Origin: JBAYSY01 sp041675885
GTDB lineage: Bacteria > Pseudomonadota > Alphaproteobacteria > Rhodobacterales > Rhodobacteraceae
Direction: 5' to 3'
DNA: 46,954 nucleotides
Assembly (NCBI GenBank): GCA_041675885.1
Contig: JBAYSY010000022.1
Span: 1-46,954, forward strand
The notes under the pieces are model-generated. The model had not been told where the DNA came from and did no database searches. It saw only the letters and a program-made list of their open reading frames with translations. Positions 35,065 through 44,425 of this stretch are shown one piece after another. Every line of letters starts with the position of its first letter. Position 1 is the first letter of the stretch. The translations under genes were made by a program, and so were the position numbers.

Positions 35065-35771
35065 AGTGCCGCCCGCTGCGCCGCGACCAGCGCCGCGACC
35101 CCCGCCTCGGCCAGATCGCCCAGGGCCGTCATCTCGGCCCGCGAAAAGGTGGCGCCCTCGGCCGACATCTGAACTTCGACCAGCCGCCCGGCCCCGGTCA
35201 TCACGAAATTCCCGTCGGTCCCGGCCACGCTGTCCTCGGCATAGTCGAGATCGACCACCGCCTGCCCGCCATAGATACCGCAGGATACGGCCGCAACATG
35301 ATCAAGCATCGGGTCCGACGTCACCACCCCGGCCTTCAGCAGGCGGTTCACCGCCAGCCGCAAGGCAACCCAGCCGCCGGTGATCGCGGCACAACGCGTG
35401 CCGCCGTCGGCCTGGATCACGTCGCAATCCACCACGATCTGCTTCTCGCCCAACGCCGCGCGATCCACCCCGGCCCGCAACGCCCGCCCGATCAGCCGCT
35501 GGATCTCCACCGTCCGGCCCTGCTGCTTGCCCACGGCCGCCTCGCGCCGGTTGCGGGTGTTGGTCGCCCGCGGCAGCATCCCGTATTCCGCCGTCACCCA
35601 GCCCAGCCCGGTGCCCTTGAGGAAGGGCGGCGTCTTCTCCTCGATCGAGGCGGTGCAGAGCACATGCGTATCGCCCATCCGGATCAGGCACGAACCCTCC
35701 GCATGTTTCACCACTCCGGTCTCGATCGACACCGGCCGCATTTCGTCAAGTTTCCGTCCCGAAGGCCGCAT
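35061..35771 (-). CDS. rph: Ribonuclease PH
   Basis: A 236-residue phosphorolytic exoribonuclease that trims tRNA 3' ends. The N-terminal MRPSGRKLDEMRPVSIETGV, the substrate region AEYGMLPRATNTRNRREA, the phosphate-site region RTVEIQRLIGRALRAGVD and VDCDVIQADGGTRCAAITG are diagnostic. AGAGGGA precedes the ATG at 35769-35771; the longer in-frame reading is not needed. It is divergent from hrcA across about 150 bases. Confidence 0.96.
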   Translation of the reverse strand: MRPSGRKLDEMRPVSIETGVVKHAEGSCLIRMGDTHVLCTASIEEKTPPFLKGTGLGWVTAEYGMLPRATNTRNRREAAVGKQQGRTVEIQRLIGRALRAGVDRAALGEKQIVVDCDVIQADGGTRCAAITGGWVALRLAVNRLLKAGVVTSDPMLDHVAAVSCGIYGGQAVVDLDYAEDSVAGTDGNFVMTGAGRLVEVQMSAEGATFSRAEMTALGDLAEAGVAALVAAQRAAL

Positions 35772-35919
35772 CGCGCCATTCCCTCTGTCTGCCATCCCGC
35801 CTGTTATCGCCTGCCCCGGCCCTGGCGCAACCCCGATCCACCGCCGATCCGGCCCTGCCGCATTGACCTTTCCGTGCGGCGTTCCTTAATGTGCCTTGCC
35901 CTTTCGGAAATCCACGACC

Positions 35920-36993
35920 ATGAACGACCAGTCGAAAATGCTCTCGGAACTCAACGACCGCTCGCGCGAGGTCTTCCGCCGCGTGGTCGAAGGCTATCTG
36001 AAGTCCGGCGATCCCGTGGGATCCCGCACTCTGACCCGAAGCATGAGCGAAAAGGTCTCGGCCGCCACTATCCGCAATGTGATGCAGGATCTCGAATACC
36101 TCGGCCTGATCGGCAGCCCGCATGTTTCGGCCGGGCGCATCCCGACCCAACAGGGGTTGCGGATGTTCATCGACGGCTTTCTTGAGATCGACACCATCGA
36201 CGCCACCGACCGCGAAAAGATCGACGCGACCCTTGGCCGCAACGACCGTGACGTAACCGGAACGCTCGACCAGATCGGCGCGGCGCTTTCCGGAATCACC
36301 CGGGGCGCCAGTCTCGTCCTTGCTCCCCGTCATGAAGAGGCGCCGATCCGCCATATCGAATTCGTCGCCCTCGGGGCGGGCCGGGCGCTGGTGGTGCTGG
36401 TCTTTGCCGATGGCCATGTAGAGAACCGCGTTTTCACCCCGCCCCCCGGCCAGACGCCCTCCTCGATGCGCGAGGCGGCGAATTTTCTCAACGCGCTGGC
36501 CGAAGGGCGCACCCTTTCCGACCTGCGCCGCTCCATGGTGGCCGAGGTCGCCCGCCGCAGGCAGGAGATCGACAGCATCGCCCGCGATCTGGTCGAAAGC
36601 GGCCTCGCGGTCTGGGAAAACGCGGGCGAAACCCATGAACGGCTGATCGTCCGCGGCCGTTCGAATCTCCTGCCCGGCACCGATGAGGCCGAGGAACTCG
36701 ACCGCATCCGCAGCCTGTTCGACGACCTCGAACGCAAGCGCGACATCGCCGAATTCCTCGAACTCACCGAGGGGGGCGAAGGCGTGCGTATCTTCATCGG
36801 TTCCGAGAACAAGCTTTTTTCGCTTTCGGGCTCCTCTTTGGTCGTTTCACCCTATATGAACGCGGACCGGAAGATCGTCGGCGCGGTCGGCGTGATCGGC
36901 CCGACCCGGCTCAACTATGGCCGGATCGTGCCGATCGTGGACTATACGGCCCAGCTCGTCGGTCGTCTGATCGCCGATCGTGGAAACGGATGA
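35920..36993 (+). CDS. hrcA: Heat-inducible transcription repressor HrcA
   Basis: A 357-residue repressor of class I heat-shock genes (groESL, sometimes dnaK), which binds the CIRCE element. The N-terminal winged helix has LNDRSREVFRRVVEGYLKSG, then DPVGSRTL and SAATIRNVMQDLEYLGLI. The GAF-like middle domain and IFIGSENKLFSLSGSSLVVSPY, then VGAVGVIGPTRLNYGRIVP, are typical. The ATG at 35920 is chosen over a TTG upstream. grpE starts five bases after its stop. I found no CIRCE palindrome upstream, so it does not appear to control itself here. Confidence 0.95.
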   Translation: MNDQSKMLSELNDRSREVFRRVVEGYLKSGDPVGSRTLTRSMSEKVSAATIRNVMQDLEYLGLIGSPHVSAGRIPTQQGLRMFIDGFLEIDTIDATDREKIDATLGRNDRDVTGTLDQIGAALSGITRGASLVLAPRHEEAPIRHIEFVALGAGRALVVLVFADGHVENRVFTPPPGQTPSSMREAANFLNALAEGRTLSDLRRSMVAEVARRRQEIDSIARDLVESGLAVWENAGETHERLIVRGRSNLLPGTDEAEELDRIRSLFDDLERKRDIAEFLELTEGGEGVRIFIGSENKLFSLSGSSLVVSPYMNADRKIVGAVGVIGPTRLNYGRIVPIVDYTAQLVGRLIADRGNG

Positions 36994-36997
36994 AGGC

Positions 36998-37615
36998 ATG
37001 ACGCAACAGAACAGCAGGCAAGACGGGCCCGGCGGCGCAGACCCGAACCGGACCCCGGACCACCCGGAAAAGGAAGATATCGTGCAGGACCAGTCCCAGA
37101 CAGCTTTCTCCGAAACCGAAGCCGAGGACGGCTTCGCCAGCCCCGAGACCGAGATCGAGACGCTGCGCGCCGAGCGTGATGAATTCCGCGACCGATTCAT
37201 GCGCGCCATTGCCGAGGCCGAGAACGCCCGCAAGCGCGCCGACCGCGACCGGCGCGAGGCCGAGCAATACGGCAGCTCCCGCCTCGCCCGTGATCTGTTG
37301 CCGGTGCATGACAACCTGCGCCGTGCGCTCGACGCCGTGGCCGAGGACCAGCGCGCCAGTGCCGCCGGTTTCATCGAGGGCGTGGAACTCACGCTGCGCG
37401 AACTGCTCGGCGTGATGGAAAAGCACGGCATCACCCAGGTGTCGGCCCGGCCGGGCGATACCTTCGACCCGCAACTGCATCAGGCGATGTTCGAAGCCCC
37501 GGTGCCTGGCACGAAGGCGGGTGAGATCATCCAGGTCATGGCCGAAGGCTTCCTGCTGCACGACCGCCTGCTGCGCCCGGCGCAGGTCGGCGTTTCCTCG
37601 ACCCCGGCGTCCTGA
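36998..37615 (+). CDS. grpE: Co-chaperone GrpE
   Basis: A 205-residue nucleotide-exchange factor for DnaK. A charged disordered N-terminus (1-50) leads to a long coiled coil (TEIETLRAERDEFRDRFMRA through the Arg-rich AENARKRADRDRREAEQY) and the C-terminal beta domain with GITQVSARPGDTFDPQLHQAMF and VMAEGFLLHDRLLRPAQVGVS. The ATG at 36998-37000 follows GAAGG; an in-frame GTG at 36980 overlaps hrcA. hrcA-grpE form an operon. dnaK and dnaJ are not adjacent. Confidence 0.95.
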   Translation: MTQQNSRQDGPGGADPNRTPDHPEKEDIVQDQSQTAFSETEAEDGFASPETEIETLRAERDEFRDRFMRAIAEAENARKRADRDRREAEQYGSSRLARDLLPVHDNLRRALDAVAEDQRASAAGFIEGVELTLRELLGVMEKHGITQVSARPGDTFDPQLHQAMFEAPVPGTKAGEIIQVMAEGFLLHDRLLRPAQVGVSSTPAS

Positions 37616-37718
37616 AGAGGGAGAGCGCCGGAGGACCCCCTTCCGAAGCGAACGACCCGGCCACAGCCTCCCGCAGGGCGCGCTTCAGCGCACCGCTCCC
37701 CCGCCCATACCTCGACCG

Positions 37719-40376
37719 CTACTCCCGATCCGCCAGCAGTTCCCGCAGTTCATAGACCAGCCGCAGCGCATCCAGCGGCCGCAGCTCGTCGGGATGCACC
37801 TCGCGCAGCCGCTCCTCGACCGCCGAGGGCTGCGGGGCAGGGGCCGCGCGCGCAGGGGCCGCGGCCACGGCCGAGAACAGCGGCAGGTCGTCGATCAGCG
37901 CCGCCGGCCGGGCGCCGCGTCCCTCGCGCTCGCCGGTCTCCAGCGCCTCCAGCACCTCGCGCGCGCGTTCGACCACCGGGGCGGGCAGCCCGGCCAGCCG
38001 TGCCACCTGCACCCCGTAGGACCGGTCCGCCGCGCCCCGCCGTACCTCGTGCAGGAAGATCACCTCGCCTTCCCATTCCCGCACGCTGACGGTGGCGTTT
38101 TCCACCCCGTCCAGCCGCGCCGAAAGCGCCGTCATCTCGTGGTAATGGGTGGCGAACAGGGCGCGGCAGCGGTTCACCCCGTGCAGATGCTCCATTACCG
38201 CCCAGGCGATCGACAGCCCGTCATAGGTCGCCGTGCCGCGCCCGATCTCGTCGAGGATCACCAGCGCCCGGTCGTCGGCCTGGTTCAGGATCGCCGCCGT
38301 TTCCACCATCTCGACCATGAAGGTCGAGCGCCCCCGCGCCAGATCGTCAGAGGCGCCCACCCGGCTGAAAAGCTGGCTTACCAGTCCGATCCGCGCCCGC
38401 CGCGCCGGAACGAAAGACCCGACCTGTGCCAGCAGCGCGATCAGCGCGTTCTGCCGCAGAAAGGTCGATTTCCCCGCCATGTTCGGTCCGGTCAGCAGCC
38501 AGATCGCCGGGGTTCCGCCCGTGGTCAGCCCGCAGTCGTTCGCCACGAAGGGCGCACCATCGCGGCGCAGCGCCTGTTCCACCACCGGGTGCCGTCCGCC
38601 CTCGATCTCGAAGGCACGGCTGTCATCGACTTCCGGCGCCGCCCAATCGGCTTCGACCGCCAGTTCCGCCAGCGCGCAGCCAAGGTCGATCTCCGCCAGC
38701 GCCCGCGCCGCCGCCCCGACCGGCCCGGCCGTGGCCAGAATTGCCGTGCGCAGCCCCTCGTAATGTCGCTTCTCGATCTCCAGCGCCCGGTTGCCTGCGT
38801 TCAGGATGCGGGTTTCCAGTTCTGACAGTTCGACCGTGGCGAAGCGCACCTGATTGGCCGTGGTCTGCCGGTGGATGAAGCGTTCCGACAGCGGCGGCCG
38901 CATCATCCGTTCGGCATGGGTCGCGGTGGTCTCGATGAAATAGCCCAGCACGTTGTTGTGCCTGATCTTCAGGCTGGCGATTCCGGCCTCGGCCGCATAG
39001 TCGGCCTGCATCCGGGCGATCACGCCGCGCCCCTCGTCGCGCAGCGCCCGGGTCTCGTCGAGGTCGGCGTCGTGCCCGGCGGCGATGAACCCGCCGTCGC
39101 GGGCCAGAAGCGGCGGCTCCGCCACCAGTGCCGCCTCCAGCAGCCCGACCAGTTCCCGGTGTCCGTCCAGCGCCCGCACCGCCTCCGCCAGCATCTCGGG
39201 CATGTCCCCGGCGTCAAGCCGCGCCGCCACCTCGCCCGCCTGCACCAGCCCGGCCCGGATCGCCGTCATGTCGCGCGGCCCGCCCCGGTCCAGCGCCAGC
39301 CGCGACAAGGCCCGGTCCATGTCCGGCACCCGCCGCAGCGCCGCCCGCAGCGCCTCGCGCAATGCGCCCTGCCCGACCAGAAACCCGACCGAAGCCAGCC
39401 GCGCCCGGATCACCGGAAGGTCGCGCGACGGGCTTGCCAGCCGCCGCTCCAGCAGCCGTGCCCCCGCCGCCGTCACCGTCCGGTCGATACAATGCAGAAG
39501 CGAGCCCTCGCGCCCGCCGGTCAGGCTCGTGGTCAGCTCCAGATTGCGCCGGGTCGCGGCGTCGATCTGCATCAGCCCCCCGGCCTGCTCGCGCTGCGGC
39601 GGCCGCAGCAGCGGCAGCTTGCCCCGCTGGGTCAGTTCCAGGTAATCGACGATCGCCCCCAGCGCCGACAGTTCCGCCCGGCCGAAGGCGCCGAAGGACT
39701 CCATCGTCCCCACCCCGAACAGTGCACACAGCCGCTTGTCAGCCGAGGCCGAGTCGAAACTCGCCCGCGCCAGCGGTGTCAGCGCCGCGCCCGCCTCGCC
39801 CCCGATCTGGTCGATTTCCGGCTCCGCCGCTTCGCTCAGCAGCAGTTCGCGCGGGCCAAGCCGTGCCAGTTCCGGCCCCAGCCGCACCCGGGTGCAGGGC
39901 ATGGCATGAAACGCCCCGGTCGAGATATCGACCCAGGCCAGCGCGCCTTCGCCCCGCACCTCGGCGAAGGCGCAAAGGTAGTTGTGCCGCCGTGCGTCCA
40001 GCAGGCTGTCTTCGGTCAGCGTCCCCGGCGTGACCAGCCGCACCACGTCACGCCTGACCACCGCCTTGTAGCCGCGCTTTTTCGCCTCGGCCGGGTCTTC
40101 CATCTGTTCGGCGATGGCGACGCGAAAGCCCTTGCGGATCAGCGCCAGCAGATGGCCTTCGGCCGAATGGACCGGCACGCCGCACATGGCGATATCCTCG
40201 CCCAGATGCTTGCCGCGTTTTGTCAGCGCGATGTCCAGCGCCGCCGCGGCCTGAACCGCGTCGTCGAAGAACATCTCGTAGAAATCGCCCATCCGGTAGA
40301 ACAGGATCGCCCCCGGATAGCGGGCCTTGATCTCCAGATATTGCGCCATCATCGGCGTGACGGTCTCGGCTGTCAT
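37719..40376 (-). CDS. mutS: DNA mismatch repair protein MutS
   Basis: A protein of about 885 residues that recognises base mismatches. The N-terminal mismatch-binding motif FYRMGDFYEMFFDDA, then the connector, lever and clamp domains, and the ATPase domain with Walker A GPNMAGKSTFLRQNALIALLAQ, the GASDDLARGRSTFMVEM signature and DEIGRGTATYDGLSIAWA are clear. The C-terminal end includes the dimerisation tail. I chose the ATG at 40374-40376 because relatives begin close to TPMMAQYLEIK; a start at 40400 would add eight residues and also has a G-rich site upstream. It is convergent with grpE and divergent from maeB. Confidence 0.96.
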   Translation of the reverse strand: MTAETVTPMMAQYLEIKARYPGAILFYRMGDFYEMFFDDAVQAAAALDIALTKRGKHLGEDIAMCGVPVHSAEGHLLALIRKGFRVAIAEQMEDPAEAKKRGYKAVVRRDVVRLVTPGTLTEDSLLDARRHNYLCAFAEVRGEGALAWVDISTGAFHAMPCTRVRLGPELARLGPRELLLSEAAEPEIDQIGGEAGAALTPLARASFDSASADKRLCALFGVGTMESFGAFGRAELSALGAIVDYLELTQRGKLPLLRPPQREQAGGLMQIDAATRRNLELTTSLTGGREGSLLHCIDRTVTAAGARLLERRLASPSRDLPVIRARLASVGFLVGQGALREALRAALRRVPDMDRALSRLALDRGGPRDMTAIRAGLVQAGEVAARLDAGDMPEMLAEAVRALDGHRELVGLLEAALVAEPPLLARDGGFIAAGHDADLDETRALRDEGRGVIARMQADYAAEAGIASLKIRHNNVLGYFIETTATHAERMMRPPLSERFIHRQTTANQVRFATVELSELETRILNAGNRALEIEKRHYEGLRTAILATAGPVGAAARALAEIDLGCALAELAVEADWAAPEVDDSRAFEIEGGRHPVVEQALRRDGAPFVANDCGLTTGGTPAIWLLTGPNMAGKSTFLRQNALIALLAQVGSFVPARRARIGLVSQLFSRVGASDDLARGRSTFMVEMVETAAILNQADDRALVILDEIGRGTATYDGLSIAWAVMEHLHGVNRCRALFATHYHEMTALSARLDGVENATVSVREWEGEVIFLHEVRRGAADRSYGVQVARLAGLPAPVVERAREVLEALETGEREGRGARPAALIDDLPLFSAVAAAPARAAPAPQPSAVEERLREVHPDELRPLDALRLVYELRELLADRE

Positions 40377-40523
40377 CCCGGCTCCCGGCCCCATGCGCAT
40401 CCCGCCCCCTTTCTAGTGATCGCCCGCGCGAAAGGGAACCGCGCGCCGCATGCCCCGCGCACCACGGTTGAGTCGCCGCCCCCGGCCCGTTAAGGAACCA
40501 GGGAGAGCCAGGGAGGGCCATAG

Positions 40524-42779
40524 ATGCCGAGAACCAGAATCACCCCGGAAGAGGCACTCGCCTATCATCTTGAGCCGTACCCGGGGAAATACGACATCGT
40601 GGCCTCGACCCCCATGGCCACCCAGCGCGACCTCAGCCTGGCCTATTCCCCCGGCGTGGCCTTCCCGGTCGAGGCGATCGCCGCCAATCCGGAAACCGCC
40701 TATGACTACACCGTCAAGGGCAACATGGTCGCCGTGGTCACGAACGGAACCGCGATCCTCGGGCTGGGCAACCTCGGCGCGCTGGCTTCCAAGCCGGTGA
40801 TGGAGGGCAAGGCGGTTCTGTTCAAGCGGTTCGCCGACGTCAACGCCATCGACATCGAGCTTGACACCGAGGACAGCGAGGAGATCATCAAGGCCGTCCG
40901 CCTCATGGCCCCCACCTTCGGCGGGGTGAACCTTGAAGACATCAAGGCGCCCGAGTGTTTCATCATCGAGCAGCGCCTGAAAGAGATCATGGACATCCCG
41001 GTGTTCCATGACGACCAGCACGGCACGGCGGTGATCTGCGCCGCCGGGCTCATCAACGCGCTGGAACTGTCCGGCAAGAAGATCGGCGACGTGCGCATCG
41101 TCGTCAACGGCGCCGGGGCCGCCGGAATCGCCTGTCTCGAACTGCTGAAGTCGATGGGCGCGCAACACGACAACTGCATCATCTGCGACACCAAGGGCGT
41201 GGTCTGGCAGGGTCGGACCGAAGGCATGAACCAGTGGAAATCGGCCCATGCCGCCCGCACCGATGCCCGCAGCCTCGAAGATGCGATGAGGGGCGCGGAT
41301 GTATTCCTCGGCGTCTCGGCCAAGGGCGCGGTGACGCAGGAAATGGTGATCTCCATGGCCGACAACCCGGTCATCTTCGCCATGGCCAACCCCGACCCGG
41401 AAATCACCCCGGAAGAAGCCCACGCCGTCCGCCCCGACGCCATCGTCGCCACCGGCCGCAGCGATTATCCGAACCAGGTCAACAACGTCCTCGGGTTTCC
41501 CTACCTGTTCCGCGGTGCGCTCGACATCCACGCCCGCGCGATCAACGACGAAATGAAGATCGCCTGCGCCCATGCGCTTGCCCGCCTCGCGCGCGAGGAT
41601 GTGCCGGATGAGGTCGCCATGGCCTACGGCCGGAAGCTGAACTTCGGCCGCGACTATATCATCCCGACGCCCTTCGACCCGCGGCTGATCCACGTCGTTC
41701 CACCCGCGGTGGCGAAGGCGGGGATGGACACCGGCGTCGCCCGCCGCCCGATCATCGACATGGCGGTCTATGAGCTCAGCCTCAAGTCGCGGATGGACCC
41801 GACCGCAAGCATCCTTCAGGGTATCCACGCCCGCGCCCGCCAGGCCCAGGCCCGGATGATCTTCGCCGAGGGCGACGACCCCCGCGTGCTGCGCGCCGCC
41901 GTCGCCTGGCAGCGCGCCGGGCTGGGCAAGGCGCTGGTCGTGGGGCGCGAGGGCGACGTGAAGGAAAAGCTCGAAGCCACCGGCCTCGGCGACGCGGTGC
42001 GCGAGCTGGAGGTGGTGAACGCCGCCAACACCCGCCATCTCGACACCTACAAGGATTTTCTCTATCGCCGCCTTCAGCGCGACGGCTTCGACCGGCACGA
42101 TATCCACCGCCTCGCCGCCCGTGACCGGCATGTGTTCTCGGCGCTGATGCTGGCGCATGGCCATGGCGACGGGCTGGTGACCGGGGCCACCCGCAAGTCG
42201 GCGCATGTGCTCGACCTGATCAACCATGTCTTCGACGCAAGGGCCGAGGACGGGGCCGTTGCCGTCACCGCGCTGCTCTACAAGGGGCGGATCGTGCTGG
42301 TGGCCGACACGCTGGTCCACGAATGGCCGGACGAGGCCGATCTGGCCCATATCGCCGTCAAGGCCGCCGGGGTCGCCCGCAACCTCGGGCTGGAACCCCG
42401 GGTGGCCTTCGTTTCGTTCTCGACCTTCGGTTATCCGATCTCGGAACGGGCCGCCAAGATGCACGGTGCGCCCAAGGTGCTGGACAGCAGAAAGGTCGAT
42501 TTCGAATACGAAGGCGAGATGACCGTCGATGTCGCGCTGAACCCCGAGATCATGGCGCAATACCCGTTCTGCCGTCTCTCCGGCCCGGCCAACGTGCTGG
42601 TCGTGCCCGCCCGCCATTCCGCCTCGATCTCGGTCAAGCTGATGCAGGAAATGGCCGGGGCCACGGTGATCGGCCCGATCCTGACCGGAGTCACCAGCCC
42701 GATCCAGATCTGCTCGACCGGCTCGACCGTGAACGACATTCTCAATATGGCGGTGATGGCCGCCTGCAAGATCGGCTGA
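40524..42779 (+). CDS. maeB: NADP-dependent malic enzyme, MaeB type
   Basis: A 751-residue two-domain malic enzyme that decarboxylates malate to pyruvate with formation of NADPH. The N-terminal malic domain (about 1-430) has YSPGVAFPVEAI, GNLGALASKPVMEGKAVLFK, ECFIIEQRLKEIMDIPVFHDDQHGTA and the cofactor loop VNGAGAAGIACLELL. The C-terminal half is a phosphotransacetylase-like domain (RMIFAEGDDPRVLRAA and HGLVTGATRK-like region) that is regulatory in this family and not thought to be catalytic. GGGAGGG precedes the ATG. It is convergent with cobB, 15 bases apart. Confidence 0.95.
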   Translation: MPRTRITPEEALAYHLEPYPGKYDIVASTPMATQRDLSLAYSPGVAFPVEAIAANPETAYDYTVKGNMVAVVTNGTAILGLGNLGALASKPVMEGKAVLFKRFADVNAIDIELDTEDSEEIIKAVRLMAPTFGGVNLEDIKAPECFIIEQRLKEIMDIPVFHDDQHGTAVICAAGLINALELSGKKIGDVRIVVNGAGAAGIACLELLKSMGAQHDNCIICDTKGVVWQGRTEGMNQWKSAHAARTDARSLEDAMRGADVFLGVSAKGAVTQEMVISMADNPVIFAMANPDPEITPEEAHAVRPDAIVATGRSDYPNQVNNVLGFPYLFRGALDIHARAINDEMKIACAHALARLAREDVPDEVAMAYGRKLNFGRDYIIPTPFDPRLIHVVPPAVAKAGMDTGVARRPIIDMAVYELSLKSRMDPTASILQGIHARARQAQARMIFAEGDDPRVLRAAVAWQRAGLGKALVVGREGDVKEKLEATGLGDAVRELEVVNAANTRHLDTYKDFLYRRLQRDGFDRHDIHRLAARDRHVFSALMLAHGHGDGLVTGATRKSAHVLDLINHVFDARAEDGAVAVTALLYKGRIVLVADTLVHEWPDEADLAHIAVKAAGVARNLGLEPRVAFVSFSTFGYPISERAAKMHGAPKVLDSRKVDFEYEGEMTVDVALNPEIMAQYPFCRLSGPANVLVVPARHSASISVKLMQEMAGATVIGPILTGVTSPIQICSTGSTVNDILNMAVMAACKIG

Positions 42780-42800
42780 GCGGGACGGGGCGGCTCAGCC
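42774..42800. terminator. Hairpin over the convergent maeB and cobB stops
   Basis: GGCTGAGC pairs perfectly with GCTCAGCC across 11 bases. The stem includes both stop codons. No T run follows, so a terminator role is uncertain. Confidence 0.35.
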
Positions 42801-43493
42801 GCCGTCCAGCAGGCCGGCGACCCAATGCGGCACCGTCTCGCTCGCGGGGCCATAGAGCGCGTCGTCGAAGGCGTCGGCCCGGGCCGAGGGTTCGAGATTG
42901 ATCTCGACCGTCCGTGCCCCTGCCGCCCGGGCCTCGCCCACAAGGCCCGCCGCCGGATAGACCTGCCCGGAACTGCCGATCACCGCGAACAGCCCGGCGC
43001 GGGCGACGGCGGCGGCGATCCGGTCCATGTGATAGGGGTATTCGCCGAACCAGACGATGTCGGGCCGGGTCGCGGTTTCGCCGCAGCGCGGGCAGCGGTC
43101 TGTCGGCCGCATTTCGCGCGGGGCATCCCAGCGGTGGGCGCAGGCGGCGCAGAGCGCGCGGGCAAGTCGGCCGTGCATGTGGATCACGCCCGTGGAGCCC
43201 GCCCGTTCGTGCAGGTCATCGACATTCTGGGTGATCAGCACCACCTCGCCCGGCCAGTCGCGCCCCAGCCGGGCCAGCGCATGGTGCGCGGGGTTGGGCG
43301 CGGCATCCAGACAGTTGGCGCGGCGCAGGTTGTAGAAGGTATGGACCTGTGCCGGATCGGCGGCGAAAGCCTCGGGCGTGGCCAGTCTTGCCGGATCGAA
43401 CCGGGCCCAGATCCCGCCCTTGTCGCGGAACGTCCCCAGCCCGCTTTCGGCCGAGACCCCGGCCCCGGTCAGGATGACGACAGGTTCGGCCAT
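42795..43493 (-). CDS. cobB: NAD-dependent protein deacylase, sirtuin CobB type
   Basis: A 232-residue Sir2-family enzyme that removes acyl groups from lysines with NAD. LTGAGVSAESGLGTFRDKGGIW binds NAD; TQNVDDLHERAG and the catalytic His in VIHMHGRL follow. The zinc site has CAAC and CPRC. TVEINLEPSARADAFDDALYG and VPHWV near the end resemble the class III (desuccinylase-like) sirtuins. ATG at 43491-43493 is chosen over a start 30 bases upstream because AGGA precedes it. The upstream gap carries palindromic repeat copy B. Confidence 0.93.
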   Translation of the reverse strand: MAEPVVILTGAGVSAESGLGTFRDKGGIWARFDPARLATPEAFAADPAQVHTFYNLRRANCLDAAPNPAHHALARLGRDWPGEVVLITQNVDDLHERAGSTGVIHMHGRLARALCAACAHRWDAPREMRPTDRCPRCGETATRPDIVWFGEYPYHMDRIAAAVARAGLFAVIGSSGQVYPAAGLVGEARAAGARTVEINLEPSARADAFDDALYGPASETVPHWVAGLLDGG

Positions 43494-43629
43494 GGCGATC
43501 CGTCCTTTTGCTTCGCCCGGCAAGAATGGGCAATGTCAGAAGACCGTATTGGTGGGTCGGGAGGCGGGGCCGTCAAGAGCGCGGCTCTCGCCCAAAGTGC
43601 CCAGCCCGGAACGGCCGCGTCAGCGGCCC

Positions 43630-43751
43630 GGGCAGCGGCCGACCGCTCCTGCAACGTTTCACCATGCACAAGCGTCGGGGTGCTCGGCACCATAAACTGC
43701 CAGATGACAATCGTTGCAGCGGCCACCCGCGGCCGTCCGCTGCCCTCTGTT
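43630..43751 (-). repeat. Palindromic intergenic repeat, copy B
   Basis: Read on the minus strand, this copy has the shared left flank AACAGA, outer arms GGGCAGCGG/CCGCTGCCC (43737-43745 with 43630-43638), inner arms (43718-43729 with 43636-43647) and a loop of exactly 70 bases that starts GCAAC and holds TCTGGCAGTTTATGGTG. The second half of the loop has diverged. It lies in the 355-base gap between cobB and atpF, which otherwise holds only the atp terminator. Confidence 0.8.
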
Positions 43752-43786
43752 TCGCAATACGGCCATGTCTCTGCCGACGCCCCCTG

Positions 43787-43820
43787 AAAATGGAACGACC
43801 CGGCCGTGGGGCCGGGTCGT
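43787..43820 (-). terminator. Rho-independent terminator of the F0 ATP synthase operon
   Basis: A perfect 11-base GC-rich stem (43795-43805 with 43810-43820) and a four-base loop are followed on the minus strand by TTCCATTTTC. It lies 28 bases after the atpF stop. Confidence 0.8.
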
Positions 43821-43848
43821 ATCCCTGTTTCGCAATCGGCCGTCACGG

Positions 43849-44421
43849 TCAGTGCAGCCGCTGGCCCACTTCCTCGATCGAGGTTTCGATCAGCGCGCTG
43901 GCGTTTTCCGCGGTCATCTGTTTCGCCAGCAGGTCGCCCGCCGCCGCCACGGCCACCTTCACCGCCTGATCGCGAACCTCGCGCACCGCGGCGGCTTCGG
44001 CCGAGGCGATCCGGTCTTCCGCCGCCTGCAACCGCCGGGCGATGGTGGTCTGAAGGTCGGCGCGGGCCTGATCGGCCGCGGCCATCGCATCCTCGCGCGC
44101 CGCCGCCACGATCCGGTCGGCCTGCTCCTGCACCTCGCGCTGGCGGCGCTCGTAGCTGTCGAGCAGGGCCTTCGCCTCGTCCCGCAGGGATTTGGCCTCG
44201 TCGAGGTCGGCCTTGATCTTCTCGGCCCGCTTGTCGAGCATCCCGCCGAGAAGGCCCGGAACCTTGAAATAGACCAGTACGCCCACGAACAGCAGGAAGG
44301 AGATCGCCACCACCAGATCGGTGTTGCGCAGCGAGAAGAACGGGTAGTCCCCGGCAGCAAGCGCCGGGGAGGCCGCGAAACCGCCTGCGGCGGCAAGGGC
44401 CAGCCTGTGCATCATCCGCAT
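43849..44421 (-). CDS. atpF: F0F1 ATP synthase subunit b
   Basis: A 190-residue subunit b, part of the peripheral stalk of ATP synthase. The N-terminus has a hydrophobic leader-like stretch (LALAAAGGFAASPALAAG) and the membrane helix LVVAISFLLFVGVLVYFKVP. A long Ala/Glu/Arg-rich coiled coil forms the stalk and the C-terminus meets the delta subunit. In this group b and b' form a heterodimer. It is the last gene of atpI-atpB-atpE-atpB'-atpF, starting five bases after the b' stop. Internal methionines leave the start uncertain by a few residues. Confidence 0.95.
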   Translation of the reverse strand: MRMMHRLALAAAGGFAASPALAAGDYPFFSLRNTDLVVAISFLLFVGVLVYFKVPGLLGGMLDKRAEKIKADLDEAKSLRDEAKALLDSYERRQREVQEQADRIVAAAREDAMAAADQARADLQTTIARRLQAAEDRIASAEAAAVREVRDQAVKVAVAAAGDLLAKQMTAENASALIETSIEEVGQRLH

Positions 44422-44425
44422 CGTC

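Noticed and set aside
35772..35919. CIRCE operator upstream of hrcA
   Set aside because: I looked for the paired TTAGCACTC/GAGTGCTAA pattern and found no match in the gap.
37616..37718. Terminator between grpE and mutS
   Set aside because: Only short imperfect GC-rich complementarity is visible and no T run, so nothing is called.
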